A DNA stretch of 64,000 nucleotides from Plecoglossus altivelis (lineage: Eukaryota > Chordata > Actinopteri > Osmeriformes > Plecoglossidae): the NCBI GenBank assembly GCA_036571765.1, contig BROE01000020.1, forward strand, positions 11,716,607-11,780,606. The letters run 5' to 3'. The notes below the pieces were generated by a model that ran no database searches, was not told the origin of the DNA, and worked only from the letters and a program-made list of their open reading frames with translations. The position numbers and the translations under genes are program-made. The stretch's first letter is position 1. Each line of letters opens with the position of its first letter. Positions 1 through 12,590 of the stretch are shown here, piece after piece.

Positions 1-3000
1 ATGTTACGTTTTATTTGCTGCTTTAATTCGTAGTTGACACAGCATGTTAACGATACTCTTAATCTGCCTAGCTTCTATTACACATGTCAATACAATGGTT
101 GGGTAGAAGAAAACTGGAAAGGGTTAAATACGTTTGCATTAGATTTACAGATTTGATGATGAGCACCGTGTATACTGAGAGGTATTTGTCTTGGAAGGTA
201 TCCAACAGGAAGTTTGGATCTTATTTAGAGAGCAAAATCCTGAAGTTTACTGCAGGCATAATGACCTCATACAAAGGCATGCTTGTACTGTCAACTCACT
301 CTTTCACCATCCACACACACACACAATCACAGACACAATCACAGTCAGACATGCACATAGACATTAACTGCAACCCAGGATAGATATCAACAAGCTCCAG
401 CCACCACCAAGTCAGAGTGCTGATAGCTACTGTAGGGGCTGGGAACCATGGCAACCATAACTATGATGGCCAAGATATATTTTATGTTAGGTTCAATATT
501 ATTATGGATAAAACAGCCTGTTTGTTAATTAACTACTGCCACCATTGTCTTTCCAGTTGATCTCAACATTAGAATAAATGTTTGATGCAACAATTGAAAC
601 CATCTCGGCTACTGCTTGTACTGCCGACATCAGGGACGAAGTTTTACTTGATTTCGATCAGGATTGAATCAAAAGTTCACCACACTCCGTCCTCCTCTCT
701 CCTCTTAAAGGAAACCCTACTCATTCGCTCAACATTTCAGCTGCAACCCGGATGACAGTCCAGCTGTCGCTCTGTGGGAAAACGGCTTATTACATAAGCA
801 TCTCAAACAAACACCGTGATCCCTATGGCTCTCGGAGACGTTGTTCCGCACGCCACAACAACTGTTAAGCATCATTAAGAGGCGATTGAAAAAAAAATTG
901 TCGGTGTGTAATGAGAAGATCAGAAACCGAATGGTCACCAGAGGGAAGGACCTGCTGGATTGAGAGATAGGGACAGGCATGGCAGTATGAAGCAGAAAAC
1001 AACATCAAATGTTAAGTAGCCAGGCTCCAAACGGCCAGATGGTGTGTGTGTGTGTGTGTGTGTGCGTGTGTTTATGCGTGATGTAGTGGATGCTTATTAC
1101 AGTGCACTTAGTCAGGTGCTTCCTTAAGAAGGAAAAGATGGACAGATGTGTTGTTTTCAGGTTGAGCAGTTGAGTGTGTCTGTGTGCTTGCCTGAATTTG
1201 GGTTATGGGTCTGTTTGTCCAGTGGCCAATCATCTGAGGTCTCCGAGCCGGGCAGAAGAGCCTTCGTGATCAGTATACAAACACTGTCAAGCTGTCTCAC
1301 TACTGCAGGTCTCTCTGGAGTCCAGTGGAGCTGCAGTACCTATGAAGTGTAACACTGTATCAAATTCAACAGTTCCACTTTCCCCATCATTTAGTGCCAC
1401 GATTGGTCAGATTCCCTGATCTGACCACAACTCTAACTGGTTAACTCTATATTCGGTGACTCAAACTGATTTGATTGAATTCCTTTCTCTCTCCACCCTC
1501 ACACCCTTCTCTCTTATCCCCTTCCCCCTCTCTCCATTTCTCCATTATAGAAATTAGTTTGTTCACCGCACAAGCATAAAGTGGAAATTGATGCATTGCT
1601 TTAATTACATAAAAGGATATTTAATTTAAGACTGCAGTAGACCACAGGCTATAGGACTAGCCGATTTATCTGTGGCCGATGTTGTGTGACCAGAGGCAAA
1701 AACACAGAATACAAAGAGCAAGGTTTTACAAACAAGCTTTTGATTAAATTAAATCATTCAACCAGTCAGGCAACTTGTACAAAATGTTTCCAACAAGCAA
1801 TAATTGCACTTAATTTCAAGGATATGAACGCCAACAAAGATTGTTCCATATAAAAAAATGAACATTTTCCAGTTTCAACTTCAGGGAGGAACACCCAGTG
1901 AAGGGTAAAAGTTGATGTGAACAGGCAAGAAATATACAGAACACTTTCACTGTCCATGTGGCAGCTCCTCTGAAATAGCTGAGTTGACTGCTTCTTGCAA
2001 ATCCCTGTGTCTCAGCGATTCTCCACAGACCCTGTTATTATGATTAGAGCTTACATCAATGTGCTGACAGCAAGTGCTGGGGTCTGGGATGTGGCCAAAG
2101 TGACAACACTGATCCACTGAGATCCTGCAGTCTTGACTGGGATCAGCAGAGTGGAAACACACCCATCATTTCTTGGTGCTTAATCAAAGCGGTGTGTGTG
2201 GGACCCAGGGTCCCAGCTCCTTATATAGGCCACACCACCACGGAATGGAGGGCTTCTGTGATGGATGTGAGTGACACCACGTGTACAAGCACACTGGTGC
2301 CAGGCTGCAGAAGGACAGTTCAAGTCAGTTAGACTACATGTCCCTTAGAATGGGGCGTACCGTTTCCTTTGCATCTCATCGTGGAATGGCGTTTGTTGTT
2401 GTGACAACTGCTGTATCAGCTGTTATTAGAGGAGAGAAACGCTGTCTGTTGTGTCTGGATATCAGGATGTTTTAGAATGACAACAAGCCTCGATCCTGCT
2501 GCAGCAAACAAAACAACAGATTTAGGATTGTTCTGCATGCTGTCTACTGGCTCTACAATCCTTTATTATAGGAGCGCTCAGCCAGGGTTGCTGTGGGTCA
2601 ATATCTACTGTCCATTGGCAGATATCTTGTAGCAGGTTGTAAGATATACCTCCATGCTACAGTGATCATTGCTTTACGCTTCCTAGAGGTGACCTCACAT
2701 CAGCTGGGGTCTGGTCCACCATTGAATTGGATCTATTTTTGGATTTCTAACAACAGCTCATTCCATAGCTTGGTTTAGATTTCTAAATCCTCCTCCTCAG
2801 TGTTTATTTCCACCCCCTAACTGGCGCCCCTCTCTGCATCTTTGCAGCCCTCCCTGATCTATGCCTGCAAACAGCACACTGCACCCAGCCACTTTAAGAT
2901 TCAATACTATTGCCTTTTCTGTCCGTCTCTCTTTTTACTGGTGTTTCCTCAGAAAACAGAGAGTATCCCCCTTCATTGAAATTGGTTTGTTAATACATGG

Positions 3001-3230
3001 CTTGCATGCACAGTGCTGGAACTCCCAGTGCTAAAGTTACTGTTTGGACTTAAACAGGAAATTGCAGCACATTTTTGTGAGTTGAAGAGGCAGTATCCAC
3101 CTGAGGTCTATGTATGGGTCACGGCCAATTTGTAGAAGGACTCTGATGTTTGTCTACATACGTGTCTTTCTGTATTCCTCCCAGCCAAGGTACATTTCAG
3201 AAAGAAATCTTTCTCCCTCCTCTCCAACAG
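1..3230. other. Region upstream of the first recognised arhgef25 exon
   Basis: I recognise no coding exon here. The stretch should hold intron and possibly the first exon(s) and promoter of arhgef25, because the first exon I can place (3231) begins in mid-codon and needs an upstream exon ending in phase 1. The basic, cysteine-rich N-terminal segment known from mammalian ARHGEF25 could not be found by eye. A GT repeat lies at 1041-1072. Short open frames in this region have no splice context and no recognisable motif. Confidence 0.5.
1041..1072. repeat. (GT)n microsatellite
   Basis: A nearly pure GT dinucleotide run of about 30 bases with one GC interruption. It is a simple repeat with no gene attached. 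Confidence 0.9.
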
Positions 3231-4644
3231 AGTCCTACTCAGTGGCTGGCAGTGAGGGCAGCATCACCCCCTCTGTGGGCTCCATGCGCCCCCAGGCTTC
3301 GGGCAGCTCCAGCCCCTGCTCCCCCTCCTCCCCTGGGGGCTCGCGGAGCTCTGTCAGCGCCCTGAAGAAATGGCTTACCAATCCTGTCCGTAAACTCAGC
3401 TCTGGCACCGGAGGGGAAAGAGGTGGTGAAGGAGGGAAAGGAAAGAAACAAGACTCTATGCTGGAGGAGAAGCAGATCTCAGCCCAGCGTCCTCCCAGCC
3501 AGGCCCCAGGAAGGCCCCTGGAGCAGGGAGAAAACTACACCATCCTCCCTTGCAGCCAGAGACACCTGGTGAGGCTCTGCCAACCCCTGTGGGGTGAATG
3601 CTGTGTTTATGTGTGCATGAGTGAGTGTGTATACTTGTATTTCTCATATTACCTGTGTCTTTGGTGTCTTGTGCACAGGAATGGAGTGGTCTGGTTAATC
3701 CAGCAGAGCCTGCCCCAATGCACCCCCACTATCACAGCTATCTGTCTGACCTACTGCTGGAGACACACACACACAGTCTGGTAAAGTTCACACACACATA
3801 AACACACACAGGCGCACACACTGCAGCCCTTTGTGATTACACAAATGCTGTCTATTCTGTCTGGTTGAAAACACAGAGAAAGTAAAAGAGAGAGACAGAG
3901 AGTGGGTGAAAGAGAGAGAGAGAGATTACAGATGTCAGAACACTCACGTTCCAATAAGTAAAACCTAGCGGCAGAAAGGCTGAGCAATGCCTTTATGATT
4001 AAAACTACTGGGAAGTGTGCACACACAGAGAAAGCCAGCAATAGGGTGCATGAGTATGCACTGTGTTATGTCCTAAAACACAAAATTAATATCAATATAC
4101 TCATGTTTAGTGGGACTCAATGAATGAGGTAAGGACAATTACAATTTAAGGTCTTAAAATAGTCTTTCCTCCTGCAACCTGAGATACCACTGTTGCTGGG
4201 AAACCATTTATTGGTTTGCCTTGGAATCCAGGGGATGGAGGCGAGAACGTACAAACAGAGCAGTAGCTGTGTTCACCAGTAAAACAAATGTTTATCAAAA
4301 CATACTCGTCCCTCCACCTACCTTCCAACTCCCACTCACGAGGATAGCTATGCCATGCCATAACCGTCTCAGTGAGAAAAAAACGGCTGCTTGATTTACT
4401 GAAGCACCCACTCACAGACAGGAACATACACAGAGGTACACACACAGAAACACACAACACACTTACCATTTTTCCTGTCTTCCACTACCCCTCACATAGG
4501 AGCTTGACAAGCCTGAAGCCCTGCAGAGTGATAGCAAACATGGGCCTTTCCAGACCTCATCTGGGAGTGATCAGATAGAGCATCCCAGCAGGCAGGCTGG
4601 CAGGCTGGCAGGCTGGCAGGCTGGGAGGCTGGCAGGCAGGGAGT

Positions 4645-4681
<37 letters not shown>

Positions 4682-7600
4682 AAGGGGCTGCAGAGGTGAG
4701 TCTGGAAGAGGTCGATGGTGGGAGCAGCCAAGCATGGGGGTTGTGCTATGGTGGCAGACCAGACCAGAGTGATTGGAGAGAATCTTCATGGAATCCTTGC
4801 AGGGAGAACAGGACTGAGGATAAGAGTCTGATATTACTGGTCAAGTCGGCGGAAGGAAGGATATGCTGGGCGGGGTCAGAGGGGTGGGGGGGAGGGAGGT
4901 GGAATGAAGTGTTTTGGAGATCAGGGTATTTGTTCCCCTGTCAGTCATCACAGGCTTGTCATTCCCCTGCTCCAACAACAAGTCAGTGTTACCAAGGACT
5001 CCCTATAATGACTGATCTCTTTGTAATCCCAAGTCAATATTGAAATCCCTGAGGCTGCTGTTAGAATCCTGCCTCAGCCTCATCCTTCTAACTGATTTCC
5101 CATGATATACTTAAGTGATCCTGTTCATCTGCTCTATTTACAATCTGGCCATCTCAGTTCAATAAATATTTTTTTGTTGGTGATACTATTGGTGACCGTA
5201 ATATTAGTGGGGAAACATTCCGGTTAACCTATACAGCCTATACTGATACAACTTCAGTTTGAGTACTGATAGAAGACTAGGGGGCATTGCAGAGAGAGAG
5301 ATAGAGAGAGGGGAGAAAGAAAGAGACAGAGAAAATAAAAACTTAAACTAATTGAGGGATTTATTTGGTGTGCTGAGTGCTCCATGAGTGAACGGGAAAA
5401 GCTTCCAGATAAATTGCATTACTTTTCATATTTGGATATAAGTGGGGAGTTGGATTTCCAGACACTTACACAAACTGACACAGACTTCTGGTACACAAAG
5501 ATTGAGAGGGGGGGGGGGCAAAATAAACTCACTGTGAGACTAAACCATGACAAGTAAAATGAGACAAAGAGAGACATGGAGTGTGCTGATTGCTCGAGGA
5601 TTGCTCTGGGGTTTGCAAGAGCACAGAAGTATTATCCAAGTGAGGTCTTCTTGCTCCAGCGGGTTCCCAGGAAACGTCCACGGAACAATGGTCATGCCCT
5701 CATATTCCAGTCCTGTCTGCCTCCTGGATCTGCAGCTCATCAGACCTAATGAGACCAAGTTAATGAAGTGTCTATCTGTCTGGCCTGTGCCCAGCAGTCA
5801 GACCACATCGATAAGGCTGGGGCCAGTACTGCTCAAACTCTACACAACCCGACAATTTTACATGAAACAGCCTCCATAATTATACATGTCATTGTTGGGA
5901 GCTATTCTTAAAAGTTATTTCTGCTTCCCGTAATTTCTACAGCTATTTGAGTATGTCTATTTCTATGATTGTAAACTGTAGTGACATTCTAGAACTTTCC
6001 TCTTCCCCCATCCATTTCAGAACCAAGCATCTTCTAACATTCTACCGGACCACGGAGACCGTGCCTCCTTCACTGATGATTCTACAAGCCAATGTTCAGC
6101 CAGTATGGACACAGAGGAGGACAGGAGGAGTGCCTTAGAAAAGAGCATGTAGGTGCCAATGTGTCCACTGTCTGCTGAAACGCAGCACCACTCTGCACTA
6201 TGTTAGCATGGTTGGGTTCTGAGCTGAGTCTAGCTCTGCTTTAGCCAGGTGATTTGACGCCTCCATACTCTCTCTCTCTCTCTTTCTCTCTTTCTGTGTG
6301 TCTCTCTCTCTCTCGTTTTCTCTGTCTCTCTCTTTCTGTGTCTCCTTCCGTCTCTCTCTCCTTCCCTCCAGATATGTGCTGACAGAGCTAATAGACACAG
6401 AGAAGTTGTATGTGGAGGACCTTGGACTCATAGTAGAGGTGCGTGAGTCCTCCTTCTCAGCTCTCACATGCACACATCATCAGCATCTTCTGCACAGGTA
6501 CCCACTCTGACATGGAGTGTTGTGAAACCCCAACATTGGTCCCTTACTGTCTCTGTGTGTCTTACAGGGGTACATAACCACCATGTCCAATCAGGGAGTG
6601 CCAGAGGACATGAAGGGAAAGGACAAGATTGTGTTTGGAAACATCCACCAGATTTATGACTGGCATAAAGAGTATGTCAGACCATACATAACCGTACAGA
6701 CATTATAGGATGTATTTTATGTGTGTGTGTGTGTGTGTAAAGCCTACTGTGTGTACATTACGTGTGTAATGTCTGTCAGGAATGTAGATGCGTGAAAGCG
6801 TCTGTGTCTATCCCTACAGCGATTTGTGTTTGTGGAGTGTCTTCCTGTTCTAGAATGTGTGTCAGTGCTCACCACGAGGTGGGCCCCTGGTCTCCACAGG
6901 ACTCTATTTCTCCTGTGTCTGCGTGTGTATGAACGATTGTGTTGTCATGAATTTGGCCACTACTTTGGACAAGACTGCTTTGTTTTCTTTTGCTCTCTCG
7001 TCCACTCTCTCTCTCTCTCTCTCCCTCTCTCTCTTTCTCCCTCCCTCCCTCTCTCTTCCTCCCTTCCTCCCTCCCTCCCTCCCTCCCTCTCCCTTCCCTC
7101 TCCCTCTCCTTCTCCCTCTCCTTCTACCTCTCCCTCTCTGTGTCCCCCTCTCTCTCTCTCTCCCTCTCTCTCTCTCTCTCCCTCCCTCCCTCTCCGTCTC
7201 CCTCTCCCTCTTTGTGTTCCTCTCTCCCTCCCTCCCTCCCTTCCTTCCTCTCTCCCTCTCTCTCTCTCTCTCTCTCTGTCTCTATTTCAGCCAAGTGTGT
7301 GTGCCTGTTTGTTTGTGTGAACGTGTAACCCTGTGCTTGGTTTGTCGTACAGTTATCTCCTGGGAGAGCTGGAGAAGTGTGTGAATGAGCCAGACAGACT
7401 AGCTCAACTCTTCATCAAACACGTGAGTCTCCCTTCTTTTCCCTTTGAGTGTGTGTGTGTGCGGAAAATAGACAGAGCGACAGAGAGAGAGAGAGTGAGA
7501 GAGAAAGAGAAATGCATTACTCTGAAAGTCGATCCAAAAGCCAGTTTGAGGAGATACAACATGACTAAGACCATCCTCATTATGGTTCATCAGTCATTGT

Positions 7601-10600
7601 TTGTGAAGATAAAGTTGCTTTCGGAAGTCCAGTGTTTTTTTTGTTTGGTTAAATTAATGTTCCTAGAGATCTATGGCTCAGTGCCATCCAGATGTGTCCT
7701 GTTCACTTGGCAGTCTGTAGGGTGGGGGGTATGGGGGAAGATGGGGGGGATTGGGGGATAGGGGGGGATGAGGGGATAGGGGGGATGGGGGGGGCAGTAG
7801 AATAATAATCAGAGCTGGCATAACTCTCTGCAGGGGTCGTAGCTCAAAGATCGGGTTGCAGAGAGTTAGTGTAGACACTGCAGTCTGTTGAGGAAATGGC
7901 AAACTCAAATGAGGCAGAAACGCTGATGATATTGACATCCAAAGGCAATAAACAGCTGTGTTTACTCTCAATGTACCAACGCTCTCAGACGCAGAAATAC
8001 GCACAAGCACAGACAAAGAGAGAGCCTGCACACACATAGAGATGACACTGTGATGCAGAGACACACTGTCAAGGCAAATAAACAGCTGTGTTTTGGTCTG
8101 TCCAACTAAAAGATAGTAAGAGATGGTGGAGAGGGGTTTCAAGAAGGAAGCTGTTTGCACACATTAACAGACACACAGACTTCTACATGCTGTGGGTCCA
8201 TGCACATGAACACGCACGCAGCCACACATCCATTCACGGCACTCACACAGCTGTGTTAGAAGTAGAAGAAACAGTAAGTAGGAGACAGGAAGAACGAGAC
8301 ACAGATGAAGGCTGTCCAAGTCATTTGAAGCAGCTCTGTAGCCGCGCTGCTGTTGCAGCCCAGTTCCTTCATCAGTCCAGCATGTTTAATTAAGCGACGG
8401 AGAATTAAAGTGTTCTCTCACAGCCACCGGCACCTTTGAATAAGGGAAGGTTCCTTGTCTTATTTAACAGACTTCAAAAGGAACTCTGGGGGAATGAGAA
8501 CTTGGTTGCAGTGAAGGAAATAAGAGGGGTTGAGTTATCCTGCTGGGAGTTGCCCTTTCACACAGATACACACACACACACACACACACTGTAAAACACC
8601 CTAATCTAAAGCATACATCTCTGGTGTGTGTCTCCCCCAGGAACGGCGTCTCCACATGTACGTAGTGTATTGTCAAAACAAGCCCAAGTCCGAGCACATT
8701 GTGTCAGAGTATATTGAGACCTACTTTGAGGTATGTGCTTTATTTCAGAACAAAAAAAGACTGAATATTTGCTCTGAACATAAATAATTCCCTTTCTGGG
8801 ACATTCACATGTTGCATGATTCCCTCCTTCCAAGTCTCTCTCCTTATGTCCACCATAATCGCTGTACAAGCTTCCTATTATGCAATGTTTTAAATGTGCC
8901 TCCTGTCTGAGTTTGTGCATGTGTCTGTGTGTGTATGCATGCATGTACGTGTGTGTGTGTATGCATGCATGTGCATGTGTGTGTGTGTACGCATGCATGT
9001 ACATGTACATATGTGTGGGCATCCATGTACTTGTGTGTTTCCCTGGCAGGAGTTGAGACAGCAGCTGAATCACAGACTGCAGCTGAACGACCTGCTCATC
9101 AAACCTGTCCAGAGGATCATGAAGTACCAGCTCCTATTAAAGGTATGTGTGTGTGCATTTGTGTGTGCGTGCGTCATTTCAGGAAGGGTCAAAGATCACG
9201 TCTAACAAGATGTACTCTAAAGTCATACAATGAGGTAAAAAGGGATTGAAGATTACAAATAGGATAAAGAGCCCAAGGAAATGTTAGTATTTCTGCTACA
9301 GATCAAAAAGGAAACACATAACATGCTCAATCTCTGCCAGTTTTACCTGTTTACAGGCACATAATTGGATGTTTGAACAAAACCAAAAATAAAGAAATTG
9401 GACAATTCATGTTCCCAGAACGAATATACGTTTTCTTGAACACGTGACTCAACCAAGAGAACAATCAGGGGGAAAACCGGAACAGGTGAAACCCTTGTGT
9501 TCAAAAACTGAGTTCCAAATCAGAGTATCAGCAAAGGTCTGCATTGGTGCCTGTCAGTTTAGACAGGTCAGCCACAGGCCCTATCATTCCTCTGTACTGA
9601 CAGATGGATGTTGAAAGCTGCAAGTTGCAAGTCCTCTTATCAGCTTCTTCATCTCAGTCTTGGAATGTGGTGCTCTCGTCATGACATGGGAATGCCGGGG
9701 ATCCTATATTTGTCTTCCAGTGCTCTCGTCTCTTCCCTTGACCTCAGCTGTCTTTCTTTCTGACTCCCTCAGGACTTCCTGAAGTATTACACCAAAGCAG
9801 GAAGGGACACTGTGGAGCTGGAGGTGAGAGGTCACCTATGACTTCCAGTTATGATACAGTCAGCATATAACGTGGCATAAAAATGCAACAACAAAAAAAG
9901 ATGTACAAATCTCGTCCGCGTTTACCTTTGTGCCTGCTTCTCTGTCTCTCGCAGAAAGCGGTGGAGGTGATGTGCTTTGTGCCTAAACGATGCAACGACA
10001 TGATGAATGTTGGCAGGCTGCAAGGATTTGAGGTGAGATCGTATTTCATGTTTAAACTTTGTGTGTCACACTGTCAGGGCAGGATACTCACTCAAACACC
10101 CCTTTGGAACATGCTCTTGCAGGGTAAGATCACAGCCCAGGGGAAGCTTCTACAGCAGGACACCTTCTCAGTCAGCGAGCAGGACAGCAGCTTCCTGTCG
10201 AAACCCAAGGAGAGGCGGGTCTTCCTGTTTGAGCAGCTGGTCATCTTTAGCGAGCCAATAGACAGGAAGAAAGGATTTTCTCTTCCAGGCTACACCTTCA
10301 AAAACAGCATCAAGGTGAAGTAAATAATCGGTTGTTGTCTCTGTGTTTTGGCAAATGTCAGCTTGAATGTGAGTGAGCTTTTTAGTTGTGTGCATGTGTG
10401 TGTGTCCAGATGTGTCCTTGGCTAGAATGTGTGTGTGTGCTTGTAGATAATGGTGGATGATCCCCTTTCTGCCTCTCCTGCAGGTTAGCTGCCTGGGTGT
10501 GGAGGATCTCAGTGAGGAGGATCCTTGTCGCTTGGTCCTGACCTCCAGAGGGACTGATGGCAGCGTGACATGCTTCATCATGCAGGCATCATCCCCCGAG

Positions 10601-10837
10601 ACACAGCAGGCCTGGGTCAATGACGTGGTCCAGATCCTGGAGACCCAACGGAATTTCCTCAACGGTAGAGACAGCAGGACCACCCCCTCTCTCACCACAT
10701 TCCTGTGGTCAAATCAGATCAGTCAAACACAGAAGAGCACAGTCGACACAAGAAATTCAGCATAATCCATGGCTGTGGAAGAAATAGTTACCCCCCCTCT
10801 CTCTCTCTGTCTCTCTCTAACTCTCTTTCTCTCTCTG

Positions 10838-10878
<41 letters not shown>

Positions 10879-12590
10879 CCCTCTGTCCCTCTCTCTCTCT
10901 TGCACTCTCTCTTTTGCACTCTCTCTCTCTCTGGTCCTCCTCTCTTCTACAGCTCTCCAATCACCAATAGAGTACCAGCGAAGGGAGAACAAAGGGAAGT
11001 CAAACAGCCTGGGCAGGGCCATGAGAGTTCCCATGGCCTTGACCTCTGGACTGCGACCTCACTCCTCAGCCTCTATTGACAGGCACCGCCTGCCTTGCCT
11101 CCACTCATACAACACATCCTTGCCCTCCCTACACCTGCCCAGCCAGGGTCATGTCTCTGAAGCAGGCAAACAGGTGCACACCCTCCTCACACACACACCA
11201 TGAAGACACACATCTGGAGCACTAACAACAAATATGTACCTGACCATACTGATATGGCATCAGTTTATGCATTTGTGTGCAGAATTGAAAAAGATTTCAA
11301 GCATATGTTGTGTTTTTCTGTTTCCCTGCTCTCTCTCTCTCTGTTGGTCTGTCATTTCCACATTTTTAGCCTCCACTCTTCCCCCTGGTGTCCAACCCCA
11401 GTCCCCTGACAACCTGTCCTCACCTTCCACTGAACCCCCCTTCACCGCTCATTTTGTCCCCAGAAGGAAGGCATGGTCAGGGGGTGTCAAACGGCCTGAG
11501 CCCCCCTGGCCAGCCTAGCTCCCAGGTACTGACCCCACAGCAAAGGGACACAACACCGGCCTACCTTGGCAGAACCACCAGGTTAGCACTGAGACAATGC
11601 TGGGATGACCACTGCAGCCAAGTGTGATGTCATCCCAAAATGATATCAAAAGGATATCATTCACTCCACTTATACTCTCTGCAGTCTTACTGTAGGAAAA
11701 CGCCAATTGATTTAAGATATAAAGCTGTGTAAAATAGGTGTATAAATTCTTTACCATATTTGATTCTGGACGCTGGCCTCAGTGTTAATGTTATCTCTGT
11801 TGATGAGGGGAAATGACTCAGTTCTCTCCATTTAGGCTAATGTGAGATATCCTGTTGTTGTTTCAAACTGAGGCCTCAAATATTGTCTGGCTGATCTCCA
11901 GTCAGTATCTTCAACAACATAAAGTGAAGCGGTCAGTGAACATGGACTGAGGTCTGATCTAAGATCGTAATGCTTCAGTGAGGAGGCATGGCTTGGTGTC
12001 CTCAGGAAACACTGATCTTGAGTCAGTCTGTGGGCCAGCCAGTGTGCTTGCTGTTTTATCTTGTTTACCCAGACTCCCTCTGTTTGGAGGAAATGGTTTC
12101 ACATCAACATTGCTTATCATGCCTGTTTCCACACCTAGGTTAATAGCTTTTTTTGGCACTACTTCCTTAATCGCATCCTCCATGTTCCTATCCAATCATA
12201 AGCTCCATAAATGATGTTTGCATTCATTTGCTTTATGCATTAGTAGTCTTTTTGAACACATACGACTCTGATTTAGGCATGAGTATTTATTTTATCCTCT
12301 CAAGGCAGGAACCCCTTCAGTTGCACAAGGATCTATCTTTAATCTTCTCAGTAAATTCAGACAGTCAATATTCTATATTTGATGCCTCTATTCTCTAGGG
12401 AAACTTTGACTACCAAGTCAGAACCTGCCAGTTAGTCTGTGAAATTAATTGGGTCATTGTCCTTTTCTCTCTGTCTCCACCCACTCAGGGTTTGACGGGC
12501 AGTTTCCGCACGTCCACGTCGGTGGCTGGAGAGTCTTACACGTCACATCGCTCAGGCAACCTGGACAAGCTGACAGAGAATGACCAGTGA
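3231..12590 (+). CDS. arhgef25: Rho guanine nucleotide exchange factor 25-like (GEFT), 5'-partial, 14 core exons plus one cassette
   Basis: A Dbl-family exchange factor expected to load GTP on Rho-family GTPases. Exons read: 3231-3568, (cassette 4500-4695), 6021-6148, 6372-6438, 6568-6671, 7353-7422, 8641-8730, 9050-9142, 9773-9823, 9955-10032, 10123-10314, 10484-10664, 10953-11173, 11370-11525 and 12489-12590. All junctions are GT-AG and, without the cassette, every phase matches and gives about 622 residues. The first exon carries ESYSVAGSEGS, close to the mammalian ESYSIAGSEGS, and a Trio/kalirin-like SALKKWL segment. A DH domain spans about residues 157-340 (LTELIDTEKLYVEDL; LNDLLIKPVQRIMKYQLLLK), then a PH domain to about 465 (KLLQQDTFSV; RRVFLFEQLVIFSE), ending with the family's NFLNALQSPIEYQRRE and a Ser/Pro-rich tail. 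Family order in human (ARHGEF25 beside B4GALNT1) supports the name. The start codon is not seen. Confidence 0.92.
4500..4695 (+). other. arhgef25: Probable cassette exon of arhgef25 containing an in-exon CAGG repeat
   Basis: A pyrimidine-rich acceptor ending in CACATAG and a strong donor (AGAG|GTGAGT) enclose 196 bases that are open in the phase left by the preceding exon (ELDKPEALQSDSKHG...). Its 3' half is a GGCT/GGCA tetranucleotide repeat. The length is 3n+1, while both flanking exons join at phase 0, so including it as sequenced causes a stop a few codons into the exon at 6021. Loss of one repeat unit or gain of two would restore the frame, and skipping the exon also keeps it. It could instead be non-coding or a splice-site coincidence. 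Confidence 0.5.
4588..4680. repeat. GGCT/GGCA (CAGG) tetranucleotide repeat
   Basis: About 90 bases built of 4-bp units, first mostly GGCA/GGCT alternations and then about eight uninterrupted GGCA units. It lies inside the probable arhgef25 cassette exon. Confidence 0.9.
6268..6370. repeat. CT-rich simple repeat before an arhgef25 acceptor
   Basis: About 100 bases of CT with scattered G and T. It runs directly into the splice acceptor of the exon at 6372 and so forms an oversized polypyrimidine tract. Confidence 0.85.
6718..6740. repeat. (GT)n microsatellite, intronic
   Basis: A short GT run in the arhgef25 intron between the exons at 6568 and 7353. Confidence 0.8.
6996..7290. repeat. Long polypyrimidine (CT/CCT) tract
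   Basis: Nearly 300 bases almost purely C and T on the + strand (CTCTCT, CCCTCC and CTTCC units), in the arhgef25 intron before the exon at 7353. Every frame is open for long stretches purely because of composition, so the open frames here are artefacts. Confidence 0.95.
7718..7798. repeat. G-rich (GGGGGAT)-type minisatellite
   Basis: Repeated blocks of four to eight G separated by AT, GAT or TATG over about 80 bases of an arhgef25 intron. The pattern of many G runs separated by short loops fits potential G-quadruplex formation on the + (transcribed-sense) strand. Confidence 0.85.
8911..9030. repeat. GT/GCAT alternating purine-pyrimidine repeat
   Basis: A mixed run of GT, GCAT and GTAC units in the intron immediately before the arhgef25 exon at 9050. 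Purines and pyrimidines alternate almost without break. Confidence 0.85.
10796..10935. repeat. (CT)n tract before an arhgef25 acceptor
   Basis: About 140 bases of CT microsatellite ending about 17 bases before the acceptor of the exon at 10953. It acts as, or overlaps, the polypyrimidine tract. Confidence 0.9.

Noticed and set aside
4492..4789. Minus-strand frames rich in Cys, Leu, Pro and Ala
   Set aside because: Artefact of the CAGG repeat read antisense.
6826..7384. Three overlapping open frames of 112-175 codons on the + strand
   Set aside because: They are open only because the CT repeat has no stop codons (Ser/Leu/Pro repeats). The real arhgef25 exon is 7353-7422.
10705..11203. Long open frames across the CT repeat on both strands
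   Set aside because: Low-complexity translation of the microsatellite; only 10953-11173 is coding, in its own phase.
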